Shown here: positions 7,059 to 14,950 of the stretch, in pieces
Position numbering within the stretch: position 1 is the stretch's first letter
Layout of the letters: each line of letters begins with the position of its first letter
Origin: Alphaproteobacteria bacterium
Lineage (GTDB): Bacteria; Pseudomonadota; Alphaproteobacteria; JAGOMX01
Assembly: GCA_016742295.1 (NCBI GenBank)
Contig: JACVCA010000007.1
Span: 1 to 18,052 of the forward strand
Length of the DNA: 18,052 nt
Reading direction: 5' to 3'
Program-made: the position numbers and the translations under genes
Notes under the pieces: model-generated
Told to the model about the DNA's origin: nothing
Databases searched by the model: none
The model's input: only the letters and a program-made list of their open reading frames with translations

Positions 7059-8003
7059 ATGTCGTGGGTAAGGTTGTTTTTCACATTTAATTTAATTCTT
7101 AGCACCTTTTATGGGGAAGTTTTTTGTACAATGGCTAGCTCTCCGGAAGACAATACCATACAAGAAACTTCTTACTCATCTACGTATGCTGAGATGCTAG
7201 AAAAAGCAAAAATAGAGGAAATTGATCTCCCCTCTCCTGAAGAAGATGGACGAATACAGACACTTAATCTGAAAGGAGCGATGGCTCCTACATTTGACTT
7301 GATGACCCAAGCTTTTCTTAATAATATACAAGGTAAGCGCGCCTTAGAAATTGGCGCTGCATACGGTAATGTTCTCTTAGAGAGCTTAAAAAGGGAATGT
7401 GCTCATTATACAGCCAATGATCTAGATACCAGGCATTTAATGATTGCAGCTCTAAGAATATCTCAAGATGATACCCTGCAGCATCTCTCCTTAAATGAGA
7501 TTTTAGATTTTTATCCAGGAAGCTATCCTGATCAAGTTAAAGTAAAAAGTAGCGCATATGATGCTATTTTATGTACAAGAGTATTACATTTCTTTCCCCC
7601 TCTTTTATTTAATAGAGCAATAGAAGATTTCTACCGAGCTTTGAAGCCAGGGGGAAAGGTTTATATATTAGCAATTACTCCTTATGTAAAATTTTATGAA
7701 TCATTTATTCCGGAGTATGAAAAGAGAAAAGAAGCTGGTGTAGAGCACCCAGGATATGTAAATTCTCTTCTTCCTTATGTTAACCGTGAACTTGTGCAGG
7801 AGTTAAAGGTTAGAAACCTCATTAATGAAGAAGAACCCTTTATGTTCCTAGACACTACTTATTTATCGGAGAAATTCTCTAAAATTGGATTTATAATTGA
7901 GAAATGTTCTGAGCTTGCTTTAAATTTTAAATCAAGAATGTGGCAATATGATGGTCGAGAGCATGTAGGATTAATTGCACAAAAACCCCTAAACAATGAA
8001 TAA
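7059..8003 (+). CDS. SAM-dependent methyltransferase with an N-terminal signal-like segment
   Basis: 314 residues; ATG preceded by AAAGGA. Residues 4-23 (VRLFFTFNLILSTFYGEVFC) are hydrophobic with one early Arg, consistent with a Sec signal peptide or an N-terminal anchor; the only Cys is not in a good lipobox. From residue 95 a Rossmann methyltransferase is visible: motif I ALEIGAAYGNVLLE (about 95-108), motif II ANDLDTRH with the ribose-binding acidic residue near D121, a motif-IV-like YDAILCTRVLHFFPP (about 168-182), then ALKPGGKVYILAI. The C-terminal part (FLDTTYLSEKFSKIGFIIEK) fits the last beta hairpin. It is transcribed away from the exported acyltransferase operon and probably belongs to the same exported set. 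The methyl acceptor is unknown. SAM is cytosolic, so an exported methyltransferase is only plausible if it works inside a host cell or the segment is an anchor. Confidence 0.8.
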   Translation: MSWVRLFFTFNLILSTFYGEVFCTMASSPEDNTIQETSYSSTYAEMLEKAKIEEIDLPSPEEDGRIQTLNLKGAMAPTFDLMTQAFLNNIQGKRALEIGAAYGNVLLESLKRECAHYTANDLDTRHLMIAALRISQDDTLQHLSLNEILDFYPGSYPDQVKVKSSAYDAILCTRVLHFFPPLLFNRAIEDFYRALKPGGKVYILAITPYVKFYESFIPEYEKRKEAGVEHPGYVNSLLPYVNRELVQELKVRNLINEEEPFMFLDTTYLSEKFSKIGFIIEKCSELALNFKSRMWQYDGREHVGLIAQKPLNNE

Positions 8004-8283
8004 ACCTAATGATTTTTAATTAATTCTCATAGAGATCTATTTAGATTCCCTGATAAACCCTTTTTTTAAGCTTTTTAAAGCCTTAAGTAGATTCATCATA
8101 TATAAGCTAATTCATATTTAAAGTATAAATTGCCATTTTTAATAATTAGCGTATATAAAGGCAAATAATCAAAAAACCATAGAAGTCTTAAATTTCTTTA
8201 GATTACTTCTCTTATTTCTCCCCTGATCAATGCTGTCATGGATTTAGAAAACCTAGTATATTATAAATAAAGCGATTGCCTAA
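8004..8283. other. AT-rich intergenic stretch without a recognised gene
   Basis: No open frame with coding character and no clear terminator was found. T-runs near 8050-8060 follow the methyltransferase gene but lack a convincing stem. The stretch ends at an in-frame TAA just before a transposase remnant. Confidence 0.5.
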
Positions 8284-8496
8284 ATTAAAGATAAAGGATA
8301 TTGGGCTTGGTATCATAAACACGAGTTTAAGCACAAAAATAAAGTAGAAAATACATTTTATAGACTTAAAACAATCTTTGGCAGGAAGATTTTATCAAGA
8401 AACCGGAATAATCAGGATGCTGAAACCAAATTAATGTTTTGTCTGCTTAATAAAATGACAACACTTGGTATGCCACATTTTGTTAAAGCAAGCTAA
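8284..8496 (+). pseudogene. 3' remnant of an IS5-type transposase gene
   Basis: The frame opens after a TAA at 8281-8283 and ends at TAA 8494-8496, about 70 codons, without a usable early start. It encodes YHKHEFKHKNKVENTFYRL, KTIFGRKILSRN, NNQDAETKLMFCLLNKM and TTLGMPHFVKAS. This is the typical C-terminus of DDE transposases in the IS5/IS4 group (the VEN/ET-FRLKTIFG...LNKMT.LGMP signature with the catalytic Glu in KVENTF). It is a different lineage from the intact IS5 element at 519-2010. The first three quarters of the gene are missing and no inverted repeats were found, so this is a dead fragment between two unrelated operons and probably marks an old insertion or rearrangement point. Confidence 0.72.
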
Positions 8497-8664
8497 ACAT
8501 TCACACTAAATTAGAGTGCGTACAATTAAATGATTTACGCCACAAAGCCGTTATGAATGATCTTTCCTTAATAAGGTCGCCATTAAGACTCTATTCTCGA
8601 GCTTTTCCTTCAGAGTTAAAATAGCTTGAAGAGGAGTCAAATCTATTATAACAAGCCTATGAAA
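8497..8664. other. Short stretch between transposase remnant and methyltransferase gene, nothing recognised
   Basis: One plus-strand frame is open through about 8635, but its residues match no family I recognise and it has no start signal. It may be the tail of the decayed IS. Confidence 0.4.
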
Positions 8665-9495
8665 TTACAAAGACTTATTTCCTATTATGCAATACATACC
8701 TAATGAGCTAGTGAAATTCCCTTCTTGATCAAGCTCATTCAATTCTCTTAACCAATTAACCTTATCTTCTTTTGATATAAGCTGAGCTTTTTCTGCGCGA
8801 TCTGCTGCCTTTGTAAGGCTTAAAATTATATTGGCTACTGTATAACTATAAAAAAGAAGCGTGTAAGAGAAGATTTGCGTATTTTGTAATTCGTAGCTTT
8901 CAAACAAGCTAAGCAATTCCTTTGCAATGGAGGGATTTTGGATAAAATTGCTCTGATGCGCTAATATCCGTTGACTAAGTGCTAGATCAGAGGAATTATT
9001 AATAGACAAAGTAGACCAATCTGGATCTATAATTGCGATTTTTCCACCTGGTTGAGTAACGCGTATCAACTCCTGCAAAGCTTTATGAGGAGTCTTAAGA
9101 TGTTGAAATACTCTATCTGCTAGGCAAAGATCAAAAATCTTCTGCTCAAATTTTAAATTATTCACGTCACCATGGACATATTTAATACGGCTGGAAGATT
9201 GAGCATACTTTTGGGCAAATGCTACCATAATTTTACTATAGTCTATGCCGATAATCTTTGATTTGCCTTTAAGCTTACATGAAATTGCAAAAGTATCTTC
9301 TCCAGTCCCACATCCTATATCTAGAATTCTACTGTAATTTTGTACACAAAGAAGACTATGAAACCAAGATTTATAATTCTTTATACTTTCTTGGGTGTTA
9401 ACATATTTAAGATAATTAACCCATTCTTGTGGTTCTGAAGCCTTATCAACATTCGAAAAGCTAGATACTTGATATGAAGGAAGAGTTTTATACAT
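8665..9495 (-). CDS. Class I SAM-dependent methyltransferase (Methyltransf_11/UbiE type)
   Basis: 276 residues without a signal peptide. Motif I is ILDIGCGTGEDTFAIS (57-72), motif II is IIGIDYSKIMVAFA (81-94) with D85, then VHGDVNNL (107-114), DLCLADRVFQHLKTP (122-136) and ALQELIRVTQPGGKIAIIDPDW (139-160). This is the layout of small-molecule methyltransferases that act on quinones, sterols or natural-product intermediates. The C-terminal part (165-276) is mostly helical and probably forms the substrate lid. The gene diverges from the ligase-methyltransferase operon starting at 9613 with a 117-bp shared region, which suggests a linked role. The ribosome binding site is weak (GGGGCTACTG before ATG). 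The methyl acceptor cannot be read from sequence. Confidence 0.88.
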   Translation of the reverse strand: MYKTLPSYQVSSFSNVDKASEPQEWVNYLKYVNTQESIKNYKSWFHSLLCVQNYSRILDIGCGTGEDTFAISCKLKGKSKIIGIDYSKIMVAFAQKYAQSSSRIKYVHGDVNNLKFEQKIFDLCLADRVFQHLKTPHKALQELIRVTQPGGKIAIIDPDWSTLSINNSSDLALSQRILAHQSNFIQNPSIAKELLSLFESYELQNTQIFSYTLLFYSYTVANIILSLTKAADRAEKAQLISKEDKVNWLRELNELDQEGNFTSSLGMYCIIGNKSL

Positions 9496-9612
9496 AATAC
9501 AGTAGCCCCAGGGGTGTGTCTGCTAAACTTCTATCATGAGGAATTTTGGGATTGCAATAGGATAGAAAAGAATTAAATTATGAACTAAATTAACAAAGTA
9601 GATTCTTTTGAT

Positions 9613-10698
9613 ATGGTAAATTATACCTCTAGTTTCTCTCCTTTATTTGGTCTAGAACAAGAACATTTTATATTTAAAGATGGAGTTCCACCCACTAAAA
9701 AAGATGTTGAAGATTTTTTTATCCTTTTAAATAATTACGGTTATCTTGTTCAAGTAAGAAATGAAGAAGGAAAAATTGGAGCTATTGCGAAGAATACCAA
9801 GTATGGGCTAATAACAATAAAAAATGATTTCTGCACTCACATTCTTGAAGTAGCATTTCCTCCTTTGCAAAATCTTCTTAATTTAGAGATTCTTTACGTA
9901 GAAACATGGAATCTAATTTCTAGCCAATTAAGGAGGTTGGGTATTAAGATACATTATGGTGGTGTGCTAAAAGAATTACCTAATAATACCATCTTATATA
10001 CCCCTGATCAATCTGCTGCCTTACGCCAGAGCAGGCTTATTCAGAGAGAAGTTCCCAGTTTAAAGTATAGTGAGGTAAAATTTTTTGCAGTTATATGTGC
10101 TACGCAAATTCATTTAAATGTTCATGAATCGCAACTTTATATTTACTTGGATAGACTTTACTCATTCGAGTATCTAATACCTTTGCTTTTTAGTACAAGT
10201 AAAATTTTTCTCAATCATCATGCGCATTGTGTTCGCCCACTAATTTATAGAGATAGCTTCAAATCTTGTTATCAAGCTTTTGCTTATCCATATATAATTC
10301 CTGATTCAAGGGAAAAATATAATGGAATGATTAAAAGTTCTGTTTCATATCTGAAAGATTATAGTTTTATTGTTCCCAGAAGAGATTTAGGAACTATAGA
10401 ATTTAGGACCGCATGTGCTCAAACGGATGTTAAGAGAATTATTGAACTTATTGTCCTACGCTATGCAATCTTTCTTATTGCACAAAACTTTCGGTCACAT
10501 TCTTCTACTTGCTCATCGTTCTTATTCTACAAAGTTTGTGAAAATGGGCATATAAATAGCAGCATACTACAAGCAGATTTTACACAACTTAAAAGGGCGT
10601 TACCTTTCTTACCACCTACTTTTAGGAAACCTATGATGGCAGTGTTAGAGCGAATCTTAAATATTTTAAAGGATATTAATACTGAGCATGAAAGATAA
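9613..10698 (+). CDS. GCS2-type glutamate-cysteine-ligase-like enzyme
   Basis: 361 residues. It follows the pattern of the GCS2 carboxylate-amine ligase family, which couples an amino acid carboxylate (often the gamma-carboxylate of glutamate) to an amine using ATP. Visible signatures: FGLEQEHFI (12-20, the metal/ATP-binding G.E.E strand), HILEVAFPP (76-84, matching the ..E..t.p segment), VICATQIHLNV (160-170, the family's T..QVH.N strand with H167) and LGTIEFRTACAQTD (259-272, the v-E-R..D strand with E263 and R265). It is close to the usual family length. It begins a plus-strand run with gaps of 91, 28 and 58 bp to the next genes. The start has no good Shine-Dalgarno sequence. Its place beside methyltransferases and an acyltransferase suggests it forms an amide in a small metabolite rather than bulk glutathione; that is inference. 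Confidence 0.82.
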   Translation: MVNYTSSFSPLFGLEQEHFIFKDGVPPTKKDVEDFFILLNNYGYLVQVRNEEGKIGAIAKNTKYGLITIKNDFCTHILEVAFPPLQNLLNLEILYVETWNLISSQLRRLGIKIHYGGVLKELPNNTILYTPDQSAALRQSRLIQREVPSLKYSEVKFFAVICATQIHLNVHESQLYIYLDRLYSFEYLIPLLFSTSKIFLNHHAHCVRPLIYRDSFKSCYQAFAYPYIIPDSREKYNGMIKSSVSYLKDYSFIVPRRDLGTIEFRTACAQTDVKRIIELIVLRYAIFLIAQNFRSHSSTCSSFLFYKVCENGHINSSILQADFTQLKRALPFLPPTFRKPMMAVLERILNILKDINTEHER

Positions 10699-10789
10699 GG
10701 CTATTTTCATGAGCCATAAAAATTAAAATTGTTAAAGTGCAGAAATACTCCTATAAAGATAAGCATAAGGTAAGTTTAAGGGGGACCTG

Positions 10790-12412
10790 ATGAATTCTCA
10801 TATTAAATTCATTAAGCAACTGTTAATTCATCAAGATGGCATTGTAGTAGGAGCAACTATATCTGCTTTAAAACGTATAGGTATATATAAAGTTCTTTTC
10901 TCTAATCCAGTTCTGACAATAAAAGATATACAAAAGAAATTTCCTGTTAACATTTCTTACTTTTATGTGGCTATGAGATGCCTTGTAGCTCAAGGATGGC
11001 TCACTAGTAAAGGAAAAGTAGGAAGCAAAGCAGTCGAATTTCAACTAACATACTCTGGCCGATTAGTTTCATGCTTGTTGGAAAGGTATGAAGAGCTAAC
11101 AAATTTCCTGTATTTAAATACCTCAAAAGAAGGGCAGTTAGAGTTAGCAGAGGTTTCGATAGTTAATGCACTAGCAGGTTTTATCAATCTCGCAAGAAAT
11201 CATTGGGGGTTACCTTATGAGAATTTTTCCGAAAAACAGAAAAAGATATTAGATATCGCTCTCTATCACTTAGACGGACTGTTGGTTGCACCTATTCTTA
11301 TCACACTTAAGATGAAAGATATCCTTGATGAAAACATTCTTAGATCCTCGGATCCTAGTATATTAATAATTTTAAAACTTTTTGAAAAGCTAGGTTGGGT
11401 AGCTGAGAGGAATTCGAATATTGAGTTTACTGAAGTAAGCAACTTGATATTTAAGTATGCTTTACACTATGGTTTAACTTACTCCTATTTGCCTACTTAT
11501 GCTTGCCTTGAAAAATTATTATTTTATGAAAGCTCAATTAGAACTCATTTAGTACCAGGTAGCCATGAAACTCATGTACTGCGAAAGCTGAATGTCCTTG
11601 CTAGCAGTGCAGCCCATAAAAATTATTTTCAAGATACTTTTCAAATGTTTATAGATATATTTAATAAAGAGCCAATTAAAGAACAACCACTTTTTATTGC
11701 TGAGATGGGTTGTGGAGATGGGACGTGGTTAGTGAATATATATAAAGTTATTTCTACTTTAACAATGCGGAGGAACTTCTTAAAGGAACGCCCTTTGTTA
11801 ATGATAGGCCTTGACTATAACCTTGAAGCTCAAAATGTTGCTCGACAAAAATTAAAAGCTGCAAATATCCCCCATATGATACTTTTTGGAGATGTGAGAC
11901 ATCCAGAAAAGCTTAAAGATTTACTTCAAAGCGAGCATAATATTGATATTAAGGATGGACTTCACATTCGAGCATTTATTGATCACAATCGTACATATAG
12001 CTCTCCCGAGAACCCGGGTTTGTTTAATCATTCCTCTTTTTTATCAACTGGCGTTTTTATTGATGAAAGCAACCAATTGATTCCAAATAATTATCTTGAA
12101 TTAAATTTCTTAGAGCACTTCAAAAAATGGCTACCATTTATTGAAAAACATGGGCTTATTCTTTTAGAAGCGCACAACATTAATCCTCGAATTGTTCACA
12201 AATATCTAGGTAAAACTCATGCGGTAGCTTTTGATACTTATCATGGTTATTCTCATCAATATCCTATTGATTATAAAGCTTTTATGCAGCTTATAAAAAA
12301 GGTAGGTTTGATAACAGACACAAAATACCATAAAATATACCCTAGAAATCTCCCATTTATTGCAATAAGTTTAAACTATCTTAAAGCAAGAAATTATCAT
12401 GTTGGTAATTGA
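10790..12412 (+). CDS. Large methyltransferase with two N-terminal winged-helix-like segments, natural-product type
   Basis: 540 residues; start supported by AAGGGGGACCTG before the ATG. Residues 15-100 (GATISALKRIGIYKVL, TIKDIQKKFPVNISYFYVAM, LVAQGWLTSKGKV) look like a winged-helix or O-methyltransferase dimerisation domain. Residues 160-230 (LVAPILITLKMKDIL, ILKLFEKLGWVAER) look like a second copy. The Rossmann domain starts near 300: FIAEMGCGDGTWLVNIY (302-318), MIGLDYNLEAQNVAR (338-352), ILFGDVRHPEKL (364-375), then GLHIRAFIDHNRTY (390-403). The H-R-F-DH-R-Y segment recalls the methyltransferases of polyketide starter modules such as AprA, some of which are metal-dependent. The match is from memory and moderate. 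It is the second gene of the putative biosynthetic operon. Substrate unknown, but a carrier-free small acid or amide is plausible. Confidence 0.75.
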   Translation: MNSHIKFIKQLLIHQDGIVVGATISALKRIGIYKVLFSNPVLTIKDIQKKFPVNISYFYVAMRCLVAQGWLTSKGKVGSKAVEFQLTYSGRLVSCLLERYEELTNFLYLNTSKEGQLELAEVSIVNALAGFINLARNHWGLPYENFSEKQKKILDIALYHLDGLLVAPILITLKMKDILDENILRSSDPSILIILKLFEKLGWVAERNSNIEFTEVSNLIFKYALHYGLTYSYLPTYACLEKLLFYESSIRTHLVPGSHETHVLRKLNVLASSAAHKNYFQDTFQMFIDIFNKEPIKEQPLFIAEMGCGDGTWLVNIYKVISTLTMRRNFLKERPLLMIGLDYNLEAQNVARQKLKAANIPHMILFGDVRHPEKLKDLLQSEHNIDIKDGLHIRAFIDHNRTYSSPENPGLFNHSSFLSTGVFIDESNQLIPNNYLELNFLEHFKKWLPFIEKHGLILLEAHNINPRIVHKYLGKTHAVAFDTYHGYSHQYPIDYKAFMQLIKKVGLITDTKYHKIYPRNLPFIAISLNYLKARNYHVGN

Positions 12413-12440
12413 ATAAGTTCATTAACTAAAGTTTAAAGTA

Positions 12441-13562
12441 ATGCAATCTCTTCTCTGCCATAATATTGAAGCAACCTCTGATGGGGAAAAGATGCATCAC
12501 CTTTTTTATGAAAAAGGTGATTTATTAAATCCAAAGAGATGGTGGCTTGAGGGTATAGAAGAAACTATTCAATTGCTGATATCTGAAATAAAGAGAAAAA
12601 TTAGATGTATTGCTGATTCAAGCCTGGTGATTGACCGAGAAATAAATATTATAGACTATGGCGCAAAGACAGGCTTTACAAGCATTGAAATAATCAAGAA
12701 GCTTGAGGAGGAGGGCATTCTAGAAGACTGCCATAAGTTAGGCATAAAATTTTATCTTCACCTTATCGACATGCCCTCTAATTGGTTCTTTAAATCTCAT
12801 CAATTACTGGGAAGATTCCCATTTATTATCTTTCATTCTTTAAAAGATAACCCAACAGGGAAAATTTTAAACATATCAGACATCTTTGAACAAGAAAAAA
12901 TTGATATTATTGTAGCTAATCTATCTTTTCATGTGATTCCTGTACACATTCTACCGCGGATTATTCAAAATTTTTTCTTAGTGCTTAAAAATAATGGTAT
13001 TTTTTTATGGAGTTCACCTGATACCCCCCCCGTTTCGCCCAATACCCTTCTTGTTCATGAATCAAGCCGACGTTTGCGTAAGTGTTTATTGGAATTGGTA
13101 GATAATCAGGAGCAAGAGATTAGAAATGTTGCTAAATATCTACCTAAAAGCAAAATGAATATATTAGAAGTAATTTACCAAGCTATTTCATGCATAAATA
13201 AAGAACCATCCTCTGAGGAAAGAATTAAAGCCGCTAATATTGCTTCAAAGCAAATTCTTGAAGCCCCAACAAACCTTTCTCAAATATGTGATTTTTTAGA
13301 CCACTATTTTAAGGGTAAACTTATCTTTAGAACTTCTGTAGTAACTAAGAAAAACCTATTAGACATATTATTAATTCCTTCAAATCAAAGGTATTTTTAT
13401 GAGATTAAAGAGGAAAAAATACGAGTGGATTTTATAAAGCTATTAATGAAATATTATATTTTTCCTCAACTCTCAAGAGCATGTTCACCTTACTTTAACC
13501 TGCACTGGACCATAGGAAATTTTGTAAAAGAAGCAGGTAGCCTGCCAGGGGAATTAGGTTAA
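12441..13562 (+). CDS. Divergent SAM-dependent methyltransferase-like protein
   Basis: 373 residues, 28 bp after the large methyltransferase gene. The core order is methyltransferase-like: NIIDYGAKTGFTSIEIIKKL (69-88, motif I with GAKTG in place of GxGxG), FYLHLIDMPSNWF (104-116, acidic D110), ILNISDIFE (142-150), IDIIVANLSFHVIPVHILP (154-172) and VLKNNGIFLWSSPDT (181-195). A 180-residue C-terminal extension has no recognised motif. The ATG at 12441 has a weak ribosome binding site; an alternative ATG at 12492 (MHHLFYEK) follows GGGGAAAAG and could be the true start, shortening the protein by 17 residues. Proteins of this sort occur among tailoring methyltransferases (N- or O-methylation of amides and acids). 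The atypical motif I leaves open that it has lost activity. Confidence 0.7.
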   Translation: MQSLLCHNIEATSDGEKMHHLFYEKGDLLNPKRWWLEGIEETIQLLISEIKRKIRCIADSSLVIDREINIIDYGAKTGFTSIEIIKKLEEEGILEDCHKLGIKFYLHLIDMPSNWFFKSHQLLGRFPFIIFHSLKDNPTGKILNISDIFEQEKIDIIVANLSFHVIPVHILPRIIQNFFLVLKNNGIFLWSSPDTPPVSPNTLLVHESSRRLRKCLLELVDNQEQEIRNVAKYLPKSKMNILEVIYQAISCINKEPSSEERIKAANIASKQILEAPTNLSQICDFLDHYFKGKLIFRTSVVTKKNLLDILLIPSNQRYFYEIKEEKIRVDFIKLLMKYYIFPQLSRACSPYFNLHWTIGNFVKEAGSLPGELG

Positions 13563-13620
13563 GTATAGGATATATATTATTTTAATGGCAAAGCTTTAAA
13601 ATCAATAAGAAAGACTATGT

Positions 13621-14202
13621 ATGAGCAAACAACAAATAAATCAAAGTGAAAATATGATAGAGATAAAGTTAGTTAGAGACAATCTGCAAAGACAAGCTGT
13701 CTATCATTTGCGATATGAAGTGTTTGCTAAAGAACAGAGAGATTTCAGGTATGCTAATGAGGTGACTAAAACTTATCAAGATATATGGGACCATGATCCA
13801 TCTACAATCGTACTAATTGCAATAAGTGCAGAGAAAGAGATAATAGGGAGCCTGCGTTTGGTTTTTAGGAAGGTAGGCCCTTATCTTGGAGATAATGGAT
13901 ATGAATATGAGAAGCTTGCTTATAAATTAGGAATCCCTCTTAAAGAATTATTCCTTACTACTGTTATTATTACCAGAGGGGTGGTTAGAAAAGAATATAG
14001 AAGGCTAGGGGTTTTTAAAAAGCTACTATCTTATGCAGAAGCTCTTTGTAAAAAGCACAATGCAAATATATTAATTGGAGCTACCTCGATGGAAAATGAT
14101 GCTTCTAAAGAACTTCTTCTTAGTTTAGAGTTTAACCAATATACTAGAAATTTTAATGAAAACGGATGGGAAGGTGAATATCATTATAAAATTGTATCAT
14201 AG
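13621..14202 (+). CDS. Cytosolic GNAT-fold N-acyltransferase
   Basis: 193 residues, last gene of the putative operon, 58 bp after the previous one. It fits the acyl-homoserine-lactone-synthase/N-acyl-amino-acid-synthase branch of GNAT: VYHLRYEVFAKEQ (27-39, the LRY..F.EEQ start typical of the branch), VLIAISAEKEIIGSLRLVF (64-82) and motif A TRGVVRKEYRRLGVFKKLL (118-136), which would bind the pyrophosphate or pantetheine arm of CoA or ACP. The final FNENGWEGEYHYKIV closes the fold. Unlike the left-hand GNAT proteins it has no signal peptide. It could acylate the product of the ligase at 9613 or an amino acid directly. A downstream ATG at 13654 (MIEIKLVRD) is an alternative start. Confidence 0.8.
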   Translation: MSKQQINQSENMIEIKLVRDNLQRQAVYHLRYEVFAKEQRDFRYANEVTKTYQDIWDHDPSTIVLIAISAEKEIIGSLRLVFRKVGPYLGDNGYEYEKLAYKLGIPLKELFLTTVIITRGVVRKEYRRLGVFKKLLSYAEALCKKHNANILIGATSMENDASKELLLSLEFNQYTRNFNENGWEGEYHYKIVS

Positions 14203-14378
14203 AGAACTTCCTGAGATATCTTTAATTGCATTGCTGTTAGGAGAGAACCCTTCTAAAGCATCTTTAAGCATTTCTTCAAAGGTAGAGATGCAATTGGGAG
14301 TCTGCCTCAAGCACCTATGCTAGCTTCTACTGCAGTATTGCTAACCTTAGGAAAATAACCTAAAGCTGAACTAATCTA
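14203..14378. other. Intergenic stretch after the biosynthetic operon
   Basis: No recognisable gene or remnant. It separates the acyltransferase gene from the terminator at 14379-14418. From the terminator to 14542, only a repeated AACCCGAG sequence stands out before the IS6 remnant. Confidence 0.4.
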
Positions 14379-14418
14379 ATAAAGAGCGATTTTTCTTAAA
14401 TGGAGAATCGCTCTTTAT
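14379..14418 (+). terminator. Intrinsic terminator after the biosynthetic operon
   Basis: ATAAAGAGCGATT (14379-14391) and AATCGCTCTTTAT (14406-14418) form a perfect 13-bp stem with a 14-base loop. It is followed by CCTTTT and has A-rich sequence on the other side, so it may work on both strands. It lies 177 bp after the acyltransferase stop. Confidence 0.7.
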
Positions 14419-14473
14419 CCTTTTATGGAAGAAACAACGAAATTTTACTTCTAACCATTTATGGCAGTTTCTA

Positions 14474-14481
14474 AACCCGAG
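14474..14481. repeat. AACCCGAG repeat, copy 1 of 3
   Basis: AACCCGAG recurs in the same orientation at 14926-14933 and 14966-14973. Copies 1 and 2 share the longer context TTCTAA(A)CCCGAGT and flank the IS6-type remnant. Possibly end sequences or target copies of an IS; unexplained. Confidence 0.4.
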
Positions 14482-14542
14482 TTATGGATTAGTTGATTGC
14501 TTTCGGATAAAAACTTCTTAAAATGGCTCTTTACTTCATTTT

Positions 14543-14869
14543 TTAGACGTAATTCGGCTGTGAGGTTATCTCATACCAATGAGCGAGAGCTTCTTTTAAC
14601 TTATATTGCCTTTCTTTTGCTGAGAGTTTATAGAGTCCAATTTTAAACCAATTTCTGAGGACACCAAAAACTGAAAGGAATAATTGAGCTTGAGGCAGGC
14701 TTTTAAAACGACGCATCTGTTTATCTTTGAGTCGGGTGGATTGATGAGAAAATTCAATACCATTATTCAGCCTCTTATGGCTTCGATACTCTGGGGTTTC
14801 CAATGGTTTCTTTCTGACTGCTTTATAGCTTCTAAGCTTATCTGTAATCATTACTCTTGGTACATACAA
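14543..14869 (-). pseudogene. 5'-truncated IS6-family transposase
   Basis: About 108 codons of the C-terminal half of an IS6 (IS26/IS240-like) transposase: YVPRVMITDKLRSYKAV with the second catalytic Asp, HKRLNNGIEFSHQSTR with the catalytic Glu, then QMRRFKSLPQAQLFLSVF. The intact family is about 230 residues, so the zinc finger/HTH and first Asp are missing. A TAA (14870-14872) lies directly before the homology and the sequence further up does not match IS6, so the break is near 14870. The TTG at 14867-14869 could act as a start but is not a native one. No IS6-type inverted repeats were recognised around it. Confidence 0.82.
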
Positions 14870-14925
14870 TTATGCGCAAACTTCTTCATATTGTGTTTGG
14901 GCTTGTAAAACACAAGAAATCTTCT

Positions 14926-14933
14926 AACCCGAG
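14926..14933. repeat. AACCCGAG repeat, copy 2 of 3
   Basis: Same octamer and orientation as 14474-14481; lies just upstream of the IS6 remnant break and 40 bp from copy 3. Confidence 0.4.
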
Positions 14934-14950
14934 TATGCTTGCAAATGGTG

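Noticed and set aside
8497..8640. Open plus-strand frame encoding a peptide ending AFPSELK
   Set aside because: No family match recognised, no start codon with a ribosome binding site, and it lies in the debris of a decayed IS.
10699..10789. Small GGCT...AGCC hairpin as a terminator between the ligase and methyltransferase genes
   Set aside because: A 4-bp stem is too weak and no T-run follows; the two genes are more likely co-transcribed.
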